A stretch of 26,673 nucleotides of DNA, taken from NCBI GenBank assembly GCA_013054445.1, contig JAAMPI010000750.1, positions 1-26,673 on the forward strand. Direction: 5' to 3'. The position numbers were made by a program, and so were the translations under genes. This stretch comes from Cudoniella acicularis (lineage: Eukaryota; Ascomycota; Leotiomycetes; Helotiales; Helotiaceae). This document shows positions 8,921 to 18,668 of this stretch, piece by piece. Within the stretch, counting starts at the first letter, position 1. The number at the start of each line of letters is the position of its first letter. Below the pieces are notes generated by a model. That model was not told where the DNA came from. It did not search any database and saw only the letters and a list, made by a program, of their open reading frames with translations.

Positions 8921-9152
8921 TGTCACAGACCTGGTTCTGACGCGACCCCCTTACCTGACGCGTCCCCTTACTTGACGCGTCCCCCTTGTCACGTGTCCTG
9001 GCCCGTGCTAGACTCACCTCCTGTATATAAGGCCCCTTCGGGNCNACCTCTCTTCTTCTCTCCTTAGCTTAGNTTCTTCGTGAATATAGCACTTCTTGCA
9101 AATACGTCCCTACGTGACGTCAGGGCCCTCGTGCCTTTGCAGAGCTGTAACA
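8921..9152 (+). repeat. LTR-like segment
   Basis: The segment starts TGTCACAGACC and ends GAGCTGTAACA, so it has TG...CA termini. It contains three short GC-rich tandem units at 8937-8990 (CTGACGCGACCCCCTTAC and variants of 17-19 bp), a TATATAAGG box at 9024-9032 and a CT-rich initiator-like stretch after it, the organisation of a Gypsy-type LTR promoter. Bases 9043, 9045 and 9073 are ambiguous. The five bases on either side (ACTAG and GATCA) do not match, so it is not a clean solo LTR; no partner LTR or polyprotein is in the window. Confidence 0.4.
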
Positions 9153-9510
9153 GATCAAGAGGATAAGTTAGCTACCTTAGTCCCTAGATCTCAATCCTAT
9201 TAAGAATCTTTAGAAGTATATTAAGGATATAATCTCTAAACGTAGACGTAAGGTAAAAAGTACAACGGATATAAGGCTAGCCTTCTAGTAAGTATAGCCA
9301 CAGGTTGACGGAAAATTCCTTTTAAAATTATATGATTCTATACTATATAGATAGTATACGTGCTTAAATAATAAGGGGAGAGTAACCAAGTACTAAACAG
9401 CTTTAATTTGAGCCTATTTTAGTCCATATCTGACTTAAACTGGTGAAGTGATTGCTTTCTAGAAAAGGGGGTGAAAATATCACGTGACATTAACTTACCC
9501 GACCTGATTA
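9153..9510. other. AT-rich decayed DNA between LTR-like segment and MITE B
   Basis: No ORF of note and many TA-rich stretches. It may be the truncated internal part of the retroelement to its left, but no primer-binding site or gag motif can be shown. Confidence 0.4.
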
Positions 9511-9512
9511 TA

Positions 9513-9892
9513 CACTTATTTTCGCATGAGGCCACAAGGCACCAACAATAACACCCCCGAGTCACTAACGCCCTACTAACGCCGCTTTATCTCGCTTGAG
9601 GAAAGAACTTAGAAAAAATCATAGGTCGATGTAAAATACAATTATAGCACAAGTAACTCGTGTAAATTTAGTATTTTTAAAAATGTATTCGAATCGTATT
9701 ATTTACGTATAGAAAATAGGGCTAGAAGGAAGCTAATTCTATAGTGTTGTTAGTTGTTGTAAAAGGTATAATTTTAGTGTTTTAAGAGGGGCGATATCGC
9801 TTGTTAAAATAGCATGAGTGCCTAAAAACTTACCGGGTACAGGGGTTGAAATGTGTGTGTTAGTGCCTTGTGGCCTCATGCTAAAATAAGTG
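9513..9892. mobile_element. MITE-like element B with terminal inverted repeats and TA flanks
   Basis: 9511-9547 and the reverse complement of 9858-9894 agree at 35 of 37 bases, including the flanking TA on each side. Taking TA as the target duplication, the element is 380 bp and its inverted repeats start CACTTATTTT and run through GAGGCCACAAGGCA to about AACA. It has no ORF. TA duplication and terminal structure point to the Tc1/mariner superfamily, non-autonomous. The inner part of the repeat, GGCCACAAGGCA, is identical to the left terminus of element A 1.4 kb away. Confidence 0.82.
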
Positions 9893-10003
9893 TACCCAAA
9901 TTTGGCCAATACCTATTGTTTGGAACATAGCCGCGTCTTTCAACCTATGAAGATGTGATGACATTGAGTAGGGAATCTGTTTTGGCCCCTTGCTAAACTT
10001 TAC
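9893..10003. other. Short intergenic stretch
   Basis: Between MITE B and the gene relic; no feature seen. Confidence 0.4.
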
Positions 10004-10819
10004 AAGGATGCCTCCTAAAGCCGATATTTGATCCTTGTCAGCGCGAGCCTCAGCTTACTATCGCACACCTCACCACACCAGACAAATCGCTCAACGCCGA
10101 CGGCCTGAAGCCAATTCCTTCTTCAACAATCACCACATCTCAGTCCAGTTTCACAGAAGTATGCTCCTAAGCCCGCCTGGTGGCTTCGGAATCTAGGTTT
10201 AGATCCTCGAAGGTACGGTCAGAGGAGGGTCGGTTAAATCTCGAGAGCAGCCATGAAGGATCTTTCTCTATTGATAAGCTAAGAATGATATTCATTAAGC
10301 CTTCTAGGGCGGCCACGCAAGATTGTTTCAGAAAATGTTTAGCTGTGGAAGGAGTGAAGTGTTATTTTGAGGGCAGTCCGTTCAGAAAGTCTGTTTATAT
10401 GATTGTGAGGCTGAAGATTGCAAGGAGGCTGATATTAGAAATGGGGCTGCGAGGACCAAGCATGCTAAGGCGGAGCAGATGCTTGATGGTACTCCAGCTA
10501 GAGTTTTGGTCAAGGTAGGATCGCAAGCTTAAATGAAAGTTGGAAGGGGGGAGAGAGGAGTGGAGGAATGAAAGGAATTTTCTGCTTGGGTATCGGTTGA
10601 GGAGGCTTACTTGTAAAAAGGGCAAGATAGTTAAGTATGCGGCTTTGAATAAAGTGCATTTCTTGATGCAGAAAAAAGGCTGGTGAAGGACATGAAGCCG
10701 CGGAACTCCATTATTTGATTGGCGAGGGAGACATTGGTGCAGAAACCGATAAGGCGGAGTTGGAATCTACAATTGGGGATTATGACAAGGTATTTGTTCA
10801 GCCGGTCACTGTAGGCTAA
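10004..10819 (+). pseudogene. Relic of an unrecognised protein-coding gene
   Basis: No single frame is open, yet adjoining frames give coherent protein-like segments: YAPKPAWWLRNLGLDPRRYG near 10158-10217, YDCEAEDCKEADIRNGAART and HAKAEQMLDGTPARVLVKVG near 10400-10516, and AAELHYLIGEGDIGAETDKA continuing to QPVTVG and a stop at about 10819. Stops and frame changes separate them. The GC content and CA-rich leader (about 10045-10140) look like an ordinary gene rather than a transposon. I could not identify the family. The longest single ORF here (10180-10518) is in a different frame from the protein-like segments and is probably fortuitous. Confidence 0.35.
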
Positions 10820-10984
10820 ACTTCCAGCTGGGTGAATAAGGAGGTATGGTCATGCCCTTCTATCGCCTCATCTCAAATTTTAGTAGAGGGCAAATGTCAA
10901 GCTTTTTCATGAGCCAGCTTTTCGCGTCTTCTAGGTTTGCATTGCTCCAAAGAGCACATATACCTACGCTCCTTTTTCGGGACC

Positions 10985-13900
10985 CTACTTCTTCTGCTCA
11001 TTGTCCTTTCTCTTGAACTCTTTCAAAATTCTTGAAATGATGATATGGCCATTTGCTGCCGCCAATTTCGCTGCTCTCTGACACCGTGCATCAAGCCCAT
11101 CTCCATCAGTATCGTTCTTCAGAAGCAACGACACCACGTCTAGACGGCCGTGTTCTGCTGCTGCTTCTAGAGCAGTCCTACCTCCTGTTGTTGATGGCGC
11201 GGCGTTTATCTCTGCTCCAGCCCGGAGGAGTAATAACACAATAGAGATCCTGCCCTCCATCGCCGCCAACTGGAGTGCAGTACCGCCATAGGATTTTGCG
11301 GCCAGCGCATTACAGTCTGCCCCATGTTGTAATAGTAGGTTGATGATAGGGGTCTTACCACATTGGACCGCTGCTTGAAGAGCAGTTCTCCCCCGCTCTG
11401 GACTTGCAGGCGCATTTATGTCAGCACCAGCGTCTAGCAAAAGTTTAATGATGTCGATATTGGGTCCATTACATGTCTTCTGAAGAGCGGTAGGTCGACC
11501 TGGCGACTCCCCATTCACATTCGCACCGGCATCCAGTAGACGTTTGGTCAAATAAAAATTCTTTGCTGCCGCAGAAAGTGGTAGGCCATGGTTGCTACAC
11601 CCTCTATTAACATCTGCGCCCGCCGCAATCAAATCCTCAACAATGTCTTCGTTTACCGAAAACCTGTCCAGTGCCTGACCTAGGGCTGTAGTTGCGGGAC
11701 TTTTGACGCCCGGGGTAGGATTGACGCTTGCGCCATTTGCAAGTAGAAGGCGCACCATATCGCTGCGGTTTTTTTCGACTGCAAGTTCCAAAGGCTTTGA
11801 AGGGATATCGGATGTGGAAGCATTGACATCCGCTTGAGCTTCGAGCAATATGCGAATAACTTCAATGTTTCCACCTCTTACCGCTGCTTGCAATGCGAAC
11901 TGTCGTTTTCCTTCTTTTTGTCCAAGAACGTTAACATCGGCGCCTGCCTCAATGAGAGACTGGGTAAGGTCAAAGTTTCCACGTTGCGCTGCTTTGACGA
12001 TTGGCGGATGTCGACTTGTTGCTCCGTTGGGATCCGCAGTTACCAAGAGTCGGCGAGCTAACGTCAGATCATTATTACGTATAGCACCGTAAAGAGCTGA
12101 CACGCCCTTTAGTGGACTAGGTGCTGCGTTGATATCTGCGCCTGCTTTGAGAAGAATATCAACTGAAGCGCTGTTGTGCCCTTGAATTGCTGCTTGAAGC
12201 GCAGTTCTCCCCATTTCACTGGCAGCCGGAGCATTGACCTCCGCGCGAAATTTTAAGAGAAGGCGGATCATCTCAGTATCACTATTCTCAGCGGCTGCTT
12301 GAAGACAAGTCCTTCCACCTCTAGGGCTAGCCTTAGCGTTTACATCAGCTCCAAGATCCCTCAGTGTTCGCAGGATTTCAGTATGTCCTCCCTGGGCTGC
12401 AGCTTGAATGGCCGTCCTTCCATCTTTGAAAGCTGGAAGCGCATTCACATCGGCACCCTCATCTAGTAATATTTGTACCAGATCGCTGTTTCCAATGTAT
12501 GCCGCAGACTGGAGGGCAGTTCTCCCACCATGTTTGCGCGCAGCAGTGTTGACGTGGGCGCCATTCCTAAGGAGGAGCCGTACCAATGCAACATCATCAT
12601 TCCGTGCAGCTATTTGCAAAGGTGTGTCTCCATATTGCTGTGCATTCGCATCCGCCCCTGATAATAGAAGTAGACGAACAAGAATGGAATTCTTGTTCGA
12701 TACAGCAAGTTGGAGTGGTGTCTGTAGGCAAGCCACATCAAACCAACCGTCCTCATCAATATCAAGAGATTTGTCCTCTTCAACCGGGGTATATCCATCC
12801 ACGTTCGCATCCAAATCCAGTAGTATCTGAACAATTTCAATGTTGTTATTATATGCTGCAGATTGAATCGGCGATACCAGGTGATTGTAGTTACAATCCT
12901 CTGCGGCTGCCACACGAGCTGTTCCGTACCGATTTCCGAATGGAGCATCAACGTCAGCTCCGGCATCGACAAGAGTCTGAACAATTTCCACTTCATTGGT
13001 AGAGGTTGCTGCTTGTAGCGCAGTGATAGAAGACTTGGTCATCATGTTCACCTCTGCTTTCGATTCCAGAAGTATTTTAACCAAAGCCGCATCGCGGTCC
13101 GAGGCCGCAGAAGTCAATAATGTGTTTGGAGCCCAAAAGTCGACAGGCGCAACATTCGCGTCACCTCCTGCATCGAGTAACATCTGGACCAATTCGTGGT
13201 TGTTCCTTGACCGTACTGACGCTTGCAGTGGGGACTGCCTCTGGCTAAACGCAATACTTGCGTTTGGGTTTGCCCCTGCATTTAACAAAAGTCGGACGAG
13301 GTGCACGTCCTGGTTCGCCGTTGCCTCAAATAGCGCAGTGGTTTTCGGTACATGGCCTGCTGGTATGTTGACATCTATCCCATGAGCGAGAGCAGCAAGC
13401 ACCATATCAATTTCCTGCAGTCTTGTTGCACTGAGAAGTAGATGCGACAGGAAGATCTCCACTGTTGGTGTCTTGATCTTAATCAAGCGTTCGATGAGGA
13501 AGGACTGATCAGTTTTAATCATCCATCTGAGCAACTTGTCAATTTGTGAATTGAGTAAAAGACCGTTGGACGAGAGGAAAACGGTATAGCGTAGAAGCTG
13601 AAGTGACGCATCAACCATCGATGATAAGTCGAATATTTTCTTGACATTCCGCACGAGCTCCCCGTCTTGTCTCTCGGGCAAGAATCCATCTAATCGTGAA
13701 GTAGTCGCTGAGGTGACACCCTCTTCACATGGAAGATAAGGATCCCCTATGATATCTGCGAATATGGATCGCGCTTCTTCATTAGGGGTGTGAGGAGTCA
13801 GAGGACTTTGGATTTCATCCGCTGCTTCGACGGACGGTCTCAAGTAGGGTGTGGAGTTATCGCCAGAAAAATCGAATGCAAAGTCTGTCTGGGGAGTTGC

Positions 13901-14678
13901 TTCGATGTCATGGAAGCTCCATTGTTGCTCAGGGAGTGGCAACTGAGGGACGGGTGAGTTGATGCTGTAGATGTCAAGAAACCCAGGAAGGTTCCAATTG
14001 TCGCAAGGGGTGAACGCAGGATAATGCTGATGAACTTGTCTCCGCGTAAACTCAACTACTGAATATTAGAGATCGATCGGAGACGTAGAATGGGCACAAA
14101 CTATCTGGCTGAACAAATTCTTCGAACTCAAACCATGGAATATGGAGGTAGTCCACAAATTGAGGCCCCATTCTTCCTCCTGGTGGCGTGCAAACTTCGA
14201 CTCCAGTAGGTGGTTGTGGACTCGGTGCTTGAAAATATCAACTTGGGGATTTGTCAAGAGCTTCTTGTCAACCACTTACCTGTGCCGAGTGTACTATAAT
14301 AGGAATGAAGGGTATATCTTGATATCTCCTTCTGGATTTTCTTGTTTGGGATCAGTTTCCCGTTAATATATGTCTCGCTCTCCTTGCCTTCGTGCTTTCG
14401 CTTTTCTAATTTTCGAGCGACGAATTTCCATTTGTCACTTGTAGAGTTTTTTGAAAAGTTCCATTGCTTGAATTTCCGGGTGTATTGAGCCTTCCTTCAA
14501 ACTGTGTTAGATTGGTTGTGTGTTTATTTGGATTTTGGGTGACTAACTTTGCAATGAAGCCGTGGTCTTGCTTCATCAATGTCATGACTTCGCTGAGAGT
14601 TTTGTTCTGATACAGCTTCTCAATAACCCCTTTATGCACTCCCCACTCGGCGTCTGTGATCGTTCGAGTGTCGGTCAT
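10985..14678 (-). CDS. Clr5-domain ankyrin-repeat protein, four exons, 1181 residues
   Basis: Exons are 14678-14548, 14494-14280, 14227-14102 and 14058-10985. Introns are 53, 52 and 43 nt with donors GTTAGT, GTAAGT and GTTTGT; the first has a perfect CTAAC branch site. All phases agree. Residues 10-60 form a Clr5 domain: EWGVHKGVIEKLYQNKTLSE, a GFIAK turn, then QYTRKFKQWNFSKN, the conserved Y...W...KN end of the family. Residues about 60-365 are basic, then Pro/aromatic-rich. About 367-1171 hold some 22 ankyrin repeats of the form TALQAA....(V/I)..LL.AGADVNA, with many linkers reading GGRTALQAA. Clr5 is a predicted DNA-binding or regulatory N-terminal domain in fungi; ankyrin arrays bind proteins. 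The third intron is short with its branch site very near the acceptor, so it is the least certain junction. The large last exon has no ATG at its 5' end, which independently supports the upstream exons. Confidence 0.85.
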
Positions 14679-15282
14679 CGTTGATCGTTTAATAGACTTC
14701 ACGAAAGACAGACTGTATGCTGACTGCATAAAAATTGTAATGAGGTGCGACAGACTTTTGGCATTGATATATAGAAAAAAAAACTTAGATATGAGCGCAG
14801 ATGTACAAGATTGGCTCAACCCAAAGTTCGTCGCCAAGGCGTGGCTGCATGTTGGACTTCTTTCACCGCTGCAGTCCTATTGGCAAGGCTTGCTCCGGGC
14901 AGGAAACTCGCAAGACCGCACGTGGAAATCACGGTTCAGCCGCCGGGTCCGACCCTTGCAGTTCGCCCCGCTTGTATGCTCAGATCCCGCGACTATCAGG
15001 CATCATGATTGGATATTTCCAGAATGTGCCGTGAAGAAAACGCATCGGACACAATCTGGGCCCAGCTGATTGGGGTTTCCCAAAGTTCTACGTCTAAGTA
15101 CAGTGCGCAGCCATGGGATTGTGTCAAGCTGCGGTTCGAAAGCAAAGCCTTTCACCAGAATTCGCGACAACCTAGGTACTGGGTTTTGATATACAACAGA
15201 CATGAAAACTTTAGGACGTGATGCATTCTCATGTCGATCGAGTTCATTATAAGAGTCGTAACACACATGCTCTCTCTTCTAG
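14679..15282. promoter_or_regulatory. Divergent intergenic region
   Basis: 604 bp between the Clr5-ankyrin gene start and the small membrane protein gene start; it must carry both promoters. Several overlapping plus-strand frames exist around 14801-15069 but differ in frame, lack family features and are not supported as genes. No named site recognised. Confidence 0.35.
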
Positions 15283-15518
15283 ATGGCGCTCTCCACCGAG
15301 GCAATCATCGCCATCCTCGCAATCATGGTCAATCTTCTAGCGGCCGCCCTTATTATTTTGAAACTCTTCTGCAGGGTGAGGACAACCCAGCGGAATGCCT
15401 CAAGTAAGCTAGCAACTTATAATGGGGATAGTTCGAAACCATTCACTAACGGCTATATTATTTAGAAACAGAAACCAGGACAACTTCCATTACCATAGTC
15501 CTTCAACCATCGTCATGA
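15283..15518 (+). CDS. Small single-pass membrane protein, two exons, 57 residues
   Basis: Exon 1 is 15283-15403 and exon 2 is 15466-15518; the 62-nt intron has a GTAAGC donor, a CACTAAC branch site and a TTTAG acceptor. The product starts MALSTEAIIAILAIMVNLLA, forming one transmembrane helix at about residues 7-27 (ending AAALIILKLF), followed by a short basic segment (CRVRTTQRN) and a Thr/Ser-rich tail ending VLQPSS. The positive charge after the helix predicts the tail on the cytosolic side. Reading through the intron would give a 60-residue variant stopping at 15465. Similar tiny MALSTEAII-type proteins are, to my memory, common in these fungi, but I know of no function. It is transcribed divergently from the Clr5-ankyrin gene. 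Confidence 0.6.
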
Positions 15519-16105
15519 CCCTGGTCTTCTGGATTTTGACTTGGCATTGGAAATATGAATAGCATGAGGTGGATTATTGGTGTAGATTTATGGCAGTGAA
15601 AACCCACAAGAGAGGAGAACAGCTTTGCTGTTGTTATAATAAAAGTCAAATGCTCATGCCGGAAACCCTTATCCACCTTCACGTGTTATCCATTTTCGCA
15701 ATGTATAAAATGTTCTTCTCATCACTTCGTTGCACATTTTTTGCGCAGCGGCACTTCGATAAATCGAAAATGCTCTTAACTATCCAAAGATCCAGTTCCT
15801 ATACCAGAGACCCAAAAAAAAAAAAATTATCATGCACAGTTGCGGCCTATCTCACAGTTGGAGCAATATTTGCGTTTTTTGTTGCGTGTTTGCTTGGTAT
15901 GTAAATTCTGTTCTATATACATGAAATTTAATTTTAACAAATAGGGCAGCCTTTCAAGGCTTTTTCATGCAAGAAAACGATGCCCTGCAGTCTCCTGGAA
16001 TGTTCTCTTCCTTCATTGATGCAGCTTGAATCTCCGTCCGAGATTAGTTTCCAATCCTTCCTTGAAGTTGCAAGAAGTAGAATTCGAGCTGGGTCTATTT
16101 GTACC
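15519..16105 (+). other. Leader-like region with a plausible intron ahead of the zinc-finger gene
   Basis: A clean intron signature lies at 15897-15944 (GTATGT donor, TTTTAAC branch site, AATAG acceptor, 48 nt). The frame before it ends in a hydrophobic helix (AAYLTVGAIFAFFVACLL) and after splicing continues in the same frame into the zinc-finger gene start. The coding look is weak: a 12-base A run becomes K-K-K-K and the upstream ATG context is poor. It is either a 5' untranslated region with an intron or an upstream coding extension of the zinc-finger gene from an ATG at 15590. Confidence 0.35.
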
Positions 16106-17003
16106 ATGGCCAACCTCGATGACTATATGTACTACCAGGTAATCCCCTGCGGTCTTAAGTTTGAATGAAATATTAACCATCTCTGGATAGGCGTTTTCAT
16201 TCAATCCCTTCAATCGGCTGTGGGAAGAATCGTCGATGCGCAAGGTCATTGAAATTGGTTCTGTCTCTTTGAAGAAGGCCCTGAAGCGTTGGACTATGCG
16301 GAAGAGTCTTACGCATCTAACTATATACCATGGCCTGCAGCTTACCTAGTCATTCGTGACGAGCTGTATCGATGGAAATCCAGCGTCGTCAATTGCGGCG
16401 GATCTCAGAGAATTGTCGTCCTCTTTTCAAAATAGCCATATTTCCCCCGTTGGTGGAATCTCGACCCCAGTCTCATTGCAAACACCACAAACTTCTGCCA
16501 GCACCAGTATGACTCCTATGACTAGCAGAGGCATGGTTCAACACGAGTCTCCAGCACAGATGACCACAGATAGCGAGACAACATTTTCGTTGCCACAGGC
16601 TTGGTCGCTGGTATCAAGTTGCCATGTTCCACAGAGCCAGCTTCCAATATCTCAAGAGCCATCACCAAATATGAGAGCTGTATCTGTCCCCGGGCCTAGA
16701 AAACACGTGAATAGCATCCAGAAGAAGCAGCGGGCCCTGAAGGATCGAACATGCGAGGTATGCGGTAAGAGCTTATCTTCTGTTGGAAACAAGAATCGCC
16801 ATGTTGTCGATATGCACCCACATGTCAATAGCTTAGGTGGAGGTGGGGCTTTGATACAGGAATCTAGCCCAGGAACAAGTTCACCGTCGGGGGTGCATGA
16901 GCGGAAACCTCATGTGTGTCGGTTTGGTTGTGGGGCGAGGTATGCACAGGAAAGGAATCGCGGTGACCACGAGAAGAAGTGTTGGAAGAGGGAGGCTGCT
17001 TGA
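16106..17003 (+). CDS. Two-finger C2H2/C2HC zinc-finger protein, three exons
   Basis: The ATG at 16106 has an ideal context (ACCATGG). Exon 1 is 16106-16138; a 52-nt intron (GTAATC donor, ATTAACC branch region, GATAG acceptor) leads to exon 2 from 16191 (AFSFNPFNRLWEESSMRK). The second intron must end at the TAG of 16347-16349 to enter the last exon in frame; its donor is either 16263 or 16245, giving 252 or 246 residues. A CTAAC branch site lies at 16317-16321. The last exon is Ser/Thr/Pro-rich, then has one C2H2 finger at 16752-16817 (C-x2-C-x12-H-x4-H, RTCEVCGKSL) and one C2HC finger at 16917-16982 (C-x3-C-x12-H-x3-C). It is probably a DNA-binding transcription factor with an intrinsically disordered activation region. 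The middle splice and any exon upstream of 16106 are uncertain. Confidence 0.6.
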
Positions 17004-17092
17004 AGGGACTTGGTCAGGGGCGAGGTGTTTCGGGTCTTCAGCGTGCATACATTACATGAATCAAAATGAAATGATACCATTTTTCTGTCTTT

Positions 17093-17437
17093 CTAGTGTG
17101 TCTCTAATATTTCGCTTGTGATCACCCAGTGGGAAGGAAGAACTGAAAGATATATGCATATTGCATCTCCCGAGGAAAATAGAGCATCCTCTTGACCTCG
17201 CGTCATTTCTGAGTGCTGGGAGTCTTTGCAGAGGTTAAGATATGGATTGATAATTGAGGCTATAAACGCCCTTGCGGGTAAGTAATGGAGATCCATGATA
17301 AGCTGCACTATGCATAGGACTCTGAGTTCGGACTCTTCCAGATTCAACGGTCTGGGATGTTTGCTTCTATAAACATGATGCCTCTCTTCTTCGGTACTGT
17401 CAAGGATAGGCAGCGGTAATACAAGGTCAAGTGGCAT
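17093..17437 (-). CDS. Hypothetical protein, uncertain
   Basis: An ATG at 17437 opens 114 codons on the minus strand. The product starts MPLDLVLPLPILDSTEEERH and has a helical, leucine-rich middle (LRVLCIVQLIMDLHYLPARA). The composition is more protein-like than most spurious ORFs here. No domain is recognised. The ORF extends further 5' to 17575, but that part is Cys/Thr-rich and unlikely. It is convergent with the zinc-finger gene, 89 bp away. It could equally be antisense to that gene's 3' untranslated region. Confidence 0.3.
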   Translation of the reverse strand: MPLDLVLPLPILDSTEEERHHVYRSKHPRPLNLEESELRVLCIVQLIMDLHYLPARAFIASIINPYLNLCKDSQHSEMTRGQEDALFSSGDAICIYLSVLPSHWVITSEILETH

Positions 17438-17593
17438 ATATCGTGTATTGTTGGTGTTGTGTACTGTCTGTGTTCTAGGGAGTGTGTGTGTGCCAGTGTC
17501 CCCAGTAGTGCAGCACCACGTCCAGTGCGGTTGCACCACCACGAACGTACAGTATGGTCGCAGCTGCGCGACCAATCACCTGGAAATCATCAC

Positions 17594-17809
17594 AAGCCCA
17601 ACCACTCTGAGCTGTAATACCATAACATGAAGTATGGGACTCCCGCGCACTCCGATTTGACGTATTAGATTCCAGAGTACTCTAATTTGTAGTTCAATAA
17701 GCCCAACCACTTGGGGTTATAGTACTGCATCCTAAAGTATGCGACTCGTAAGCATACCGATTTATAGCACAATAAAGTCCAACTACTCCGGGCTACAGTA
17801 ACATAAACC
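17594..17809 (+). repeat. Three imperfect tandem units
   Basis: Units start AAGCCCAACCACT at 17594, AAGCCCAACCACT at 17699 and AAGTCCAACTACT at 17775, each followed by a (T/C)GAGCTG-, TGGGGTTA- or CGGGCTACAGTA segment and, in the first two, by AAGTATG.GACTC and a CCGATTT motif. Spacing is about 105 and 76 bp. No ORF. Probably a decayed minisatellite or transposon end. Confidence 0.55.
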
Positions 17810-17908
17810 AATACTATATCTTTCCCCTTTCCTTTTCCTTAGGTTACAATAGCATCTCCACACATTCTCACAAGTCTGGCTTTCACTTCACGTGACCGTA
17901 CTTGCTGG

Positions 17909-18141
17909 CTAAAGATTGTTAGATAACTTTACCCGATTATATTCAGGGGGACCAGGTCGGCTCCTAGGGAGCTCAAACAAGACCTTCTCCTTTTCCAAAA
18001 TATATGTGGCGTATTCATCTTGCAACATGGTATGGCGTTCATCCCTGACCACGTATAATGCCTCTCCGCGGCTTTCGTATTTTTCTACATTCTAGCCCCT
18101 TGTCCTTTCTTCTACTAGACTACTTAACTGCTTTCGTCCTA
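17909..18141 (-). pseudogene. Decayed reading frame, unrecognised
   Basis: The minus strand from about 18141 to a stop at 17909 has one frame with a single internal TAG. It reads LSSLVEERTRG, stop, NVEKYESRGEALYVVRDERH and then TMLQDEYATYILEKEKVLFE, LPRSRPGPPEYNRV. Charge and hydrophobic spacing look like genuine protein. There is no ATG, and upstream DNA carries more TAG/TAA codons in the neighbouring frame. It is most likely the remnant end of a transposon or host gene; the family is unknown. Confidence 0.35.
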
Positions 18142-18668
18142 CGATTCCTATCGGTTCCTCGAATCTACTTACGGGATTTTAGAGTCTAGGCTTATCTTCG
18201 TGGTTTTTCTTTTTGCCAGATAAAACGAATGCAATCACATACATGTACACGTGACCATTCTTATTGGATCTGCAAAGGATCTTAGCCAGAAAATTCTTTT
18301 TGAAAATATCAAATGAACAAAATCACGATAGACACCGATTTTTATTAAGAAATACAAGTTGTGACTATAGCAGAGGTTATGTATTATTAGCCCAGCCCTC
18401 TCTCTCTCATGTCCCTATAGAGATAATTTTCACAGCTAAAGGTGCATCTAGTATCTCGTGGTTTTAGAGCTGTTTTAAAAAGAAAGTTTTGCACTTATAA
18501 CAGGCCTTTATAGCATTTATAGGCTCGATACATAGAACCCTTTTTTGGTTTTCGTTCTTTTAATTAGAATGGCTGGATACACTTATTACCATTTATGTAT
18601 TATTGAGCCAGCCTAGTGTTTAGCCCAATTAATAATAATAGTTTCTATTGTTTTCTAGATTTGACAAA
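18142..18668. other. AT-rich gene-free DNA
   Basis: No supportable gene. A 20-base sequence is directly repeated with few mismatches: TATGTATTATTAGCCCAGCC near 18379 and TATGTATTATTGAGCCAGCC near 18594. Around the second copy GGCTGG and CCAGCC form a short inverted repeat, so these may be remnants of element termini. Confidence 0.4.

Noticed and set aside
10180..10518. 112-residue plus-strand ORF as an intact gene
   Set aside because: GTG-type start, no domain, and the protein-like segments of this region lie in other frames.
12396..13002. Overlapping ORFs on both strands inside the ankyrin exon
   Set aside because: Shadows of the repetitive ankyrin coding sequence; no independent features.
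10985..13942. Stand-alone 985-residue ankyrin protein
   Set aside because: The first codon at 13942 is TTG, and the frame extends upstream to a splice acceptor joining the Clr5 exons.
14406..14837. 143-residue minus-strand ORF as a gene
   Set aside because: Its first 53 codons and the part after codon 97 are artefacts; the middle is exon 1 of the Clr5-ankyrin gene and the rest runs into an intron and a wrong frame.
15120..15175. Possible tRNA T-loop (GGTTCGAAAGC)
   Set aside because: No matching acceptor stem or D-arm; the T-arm complement is missing. No tRNA found in the window.
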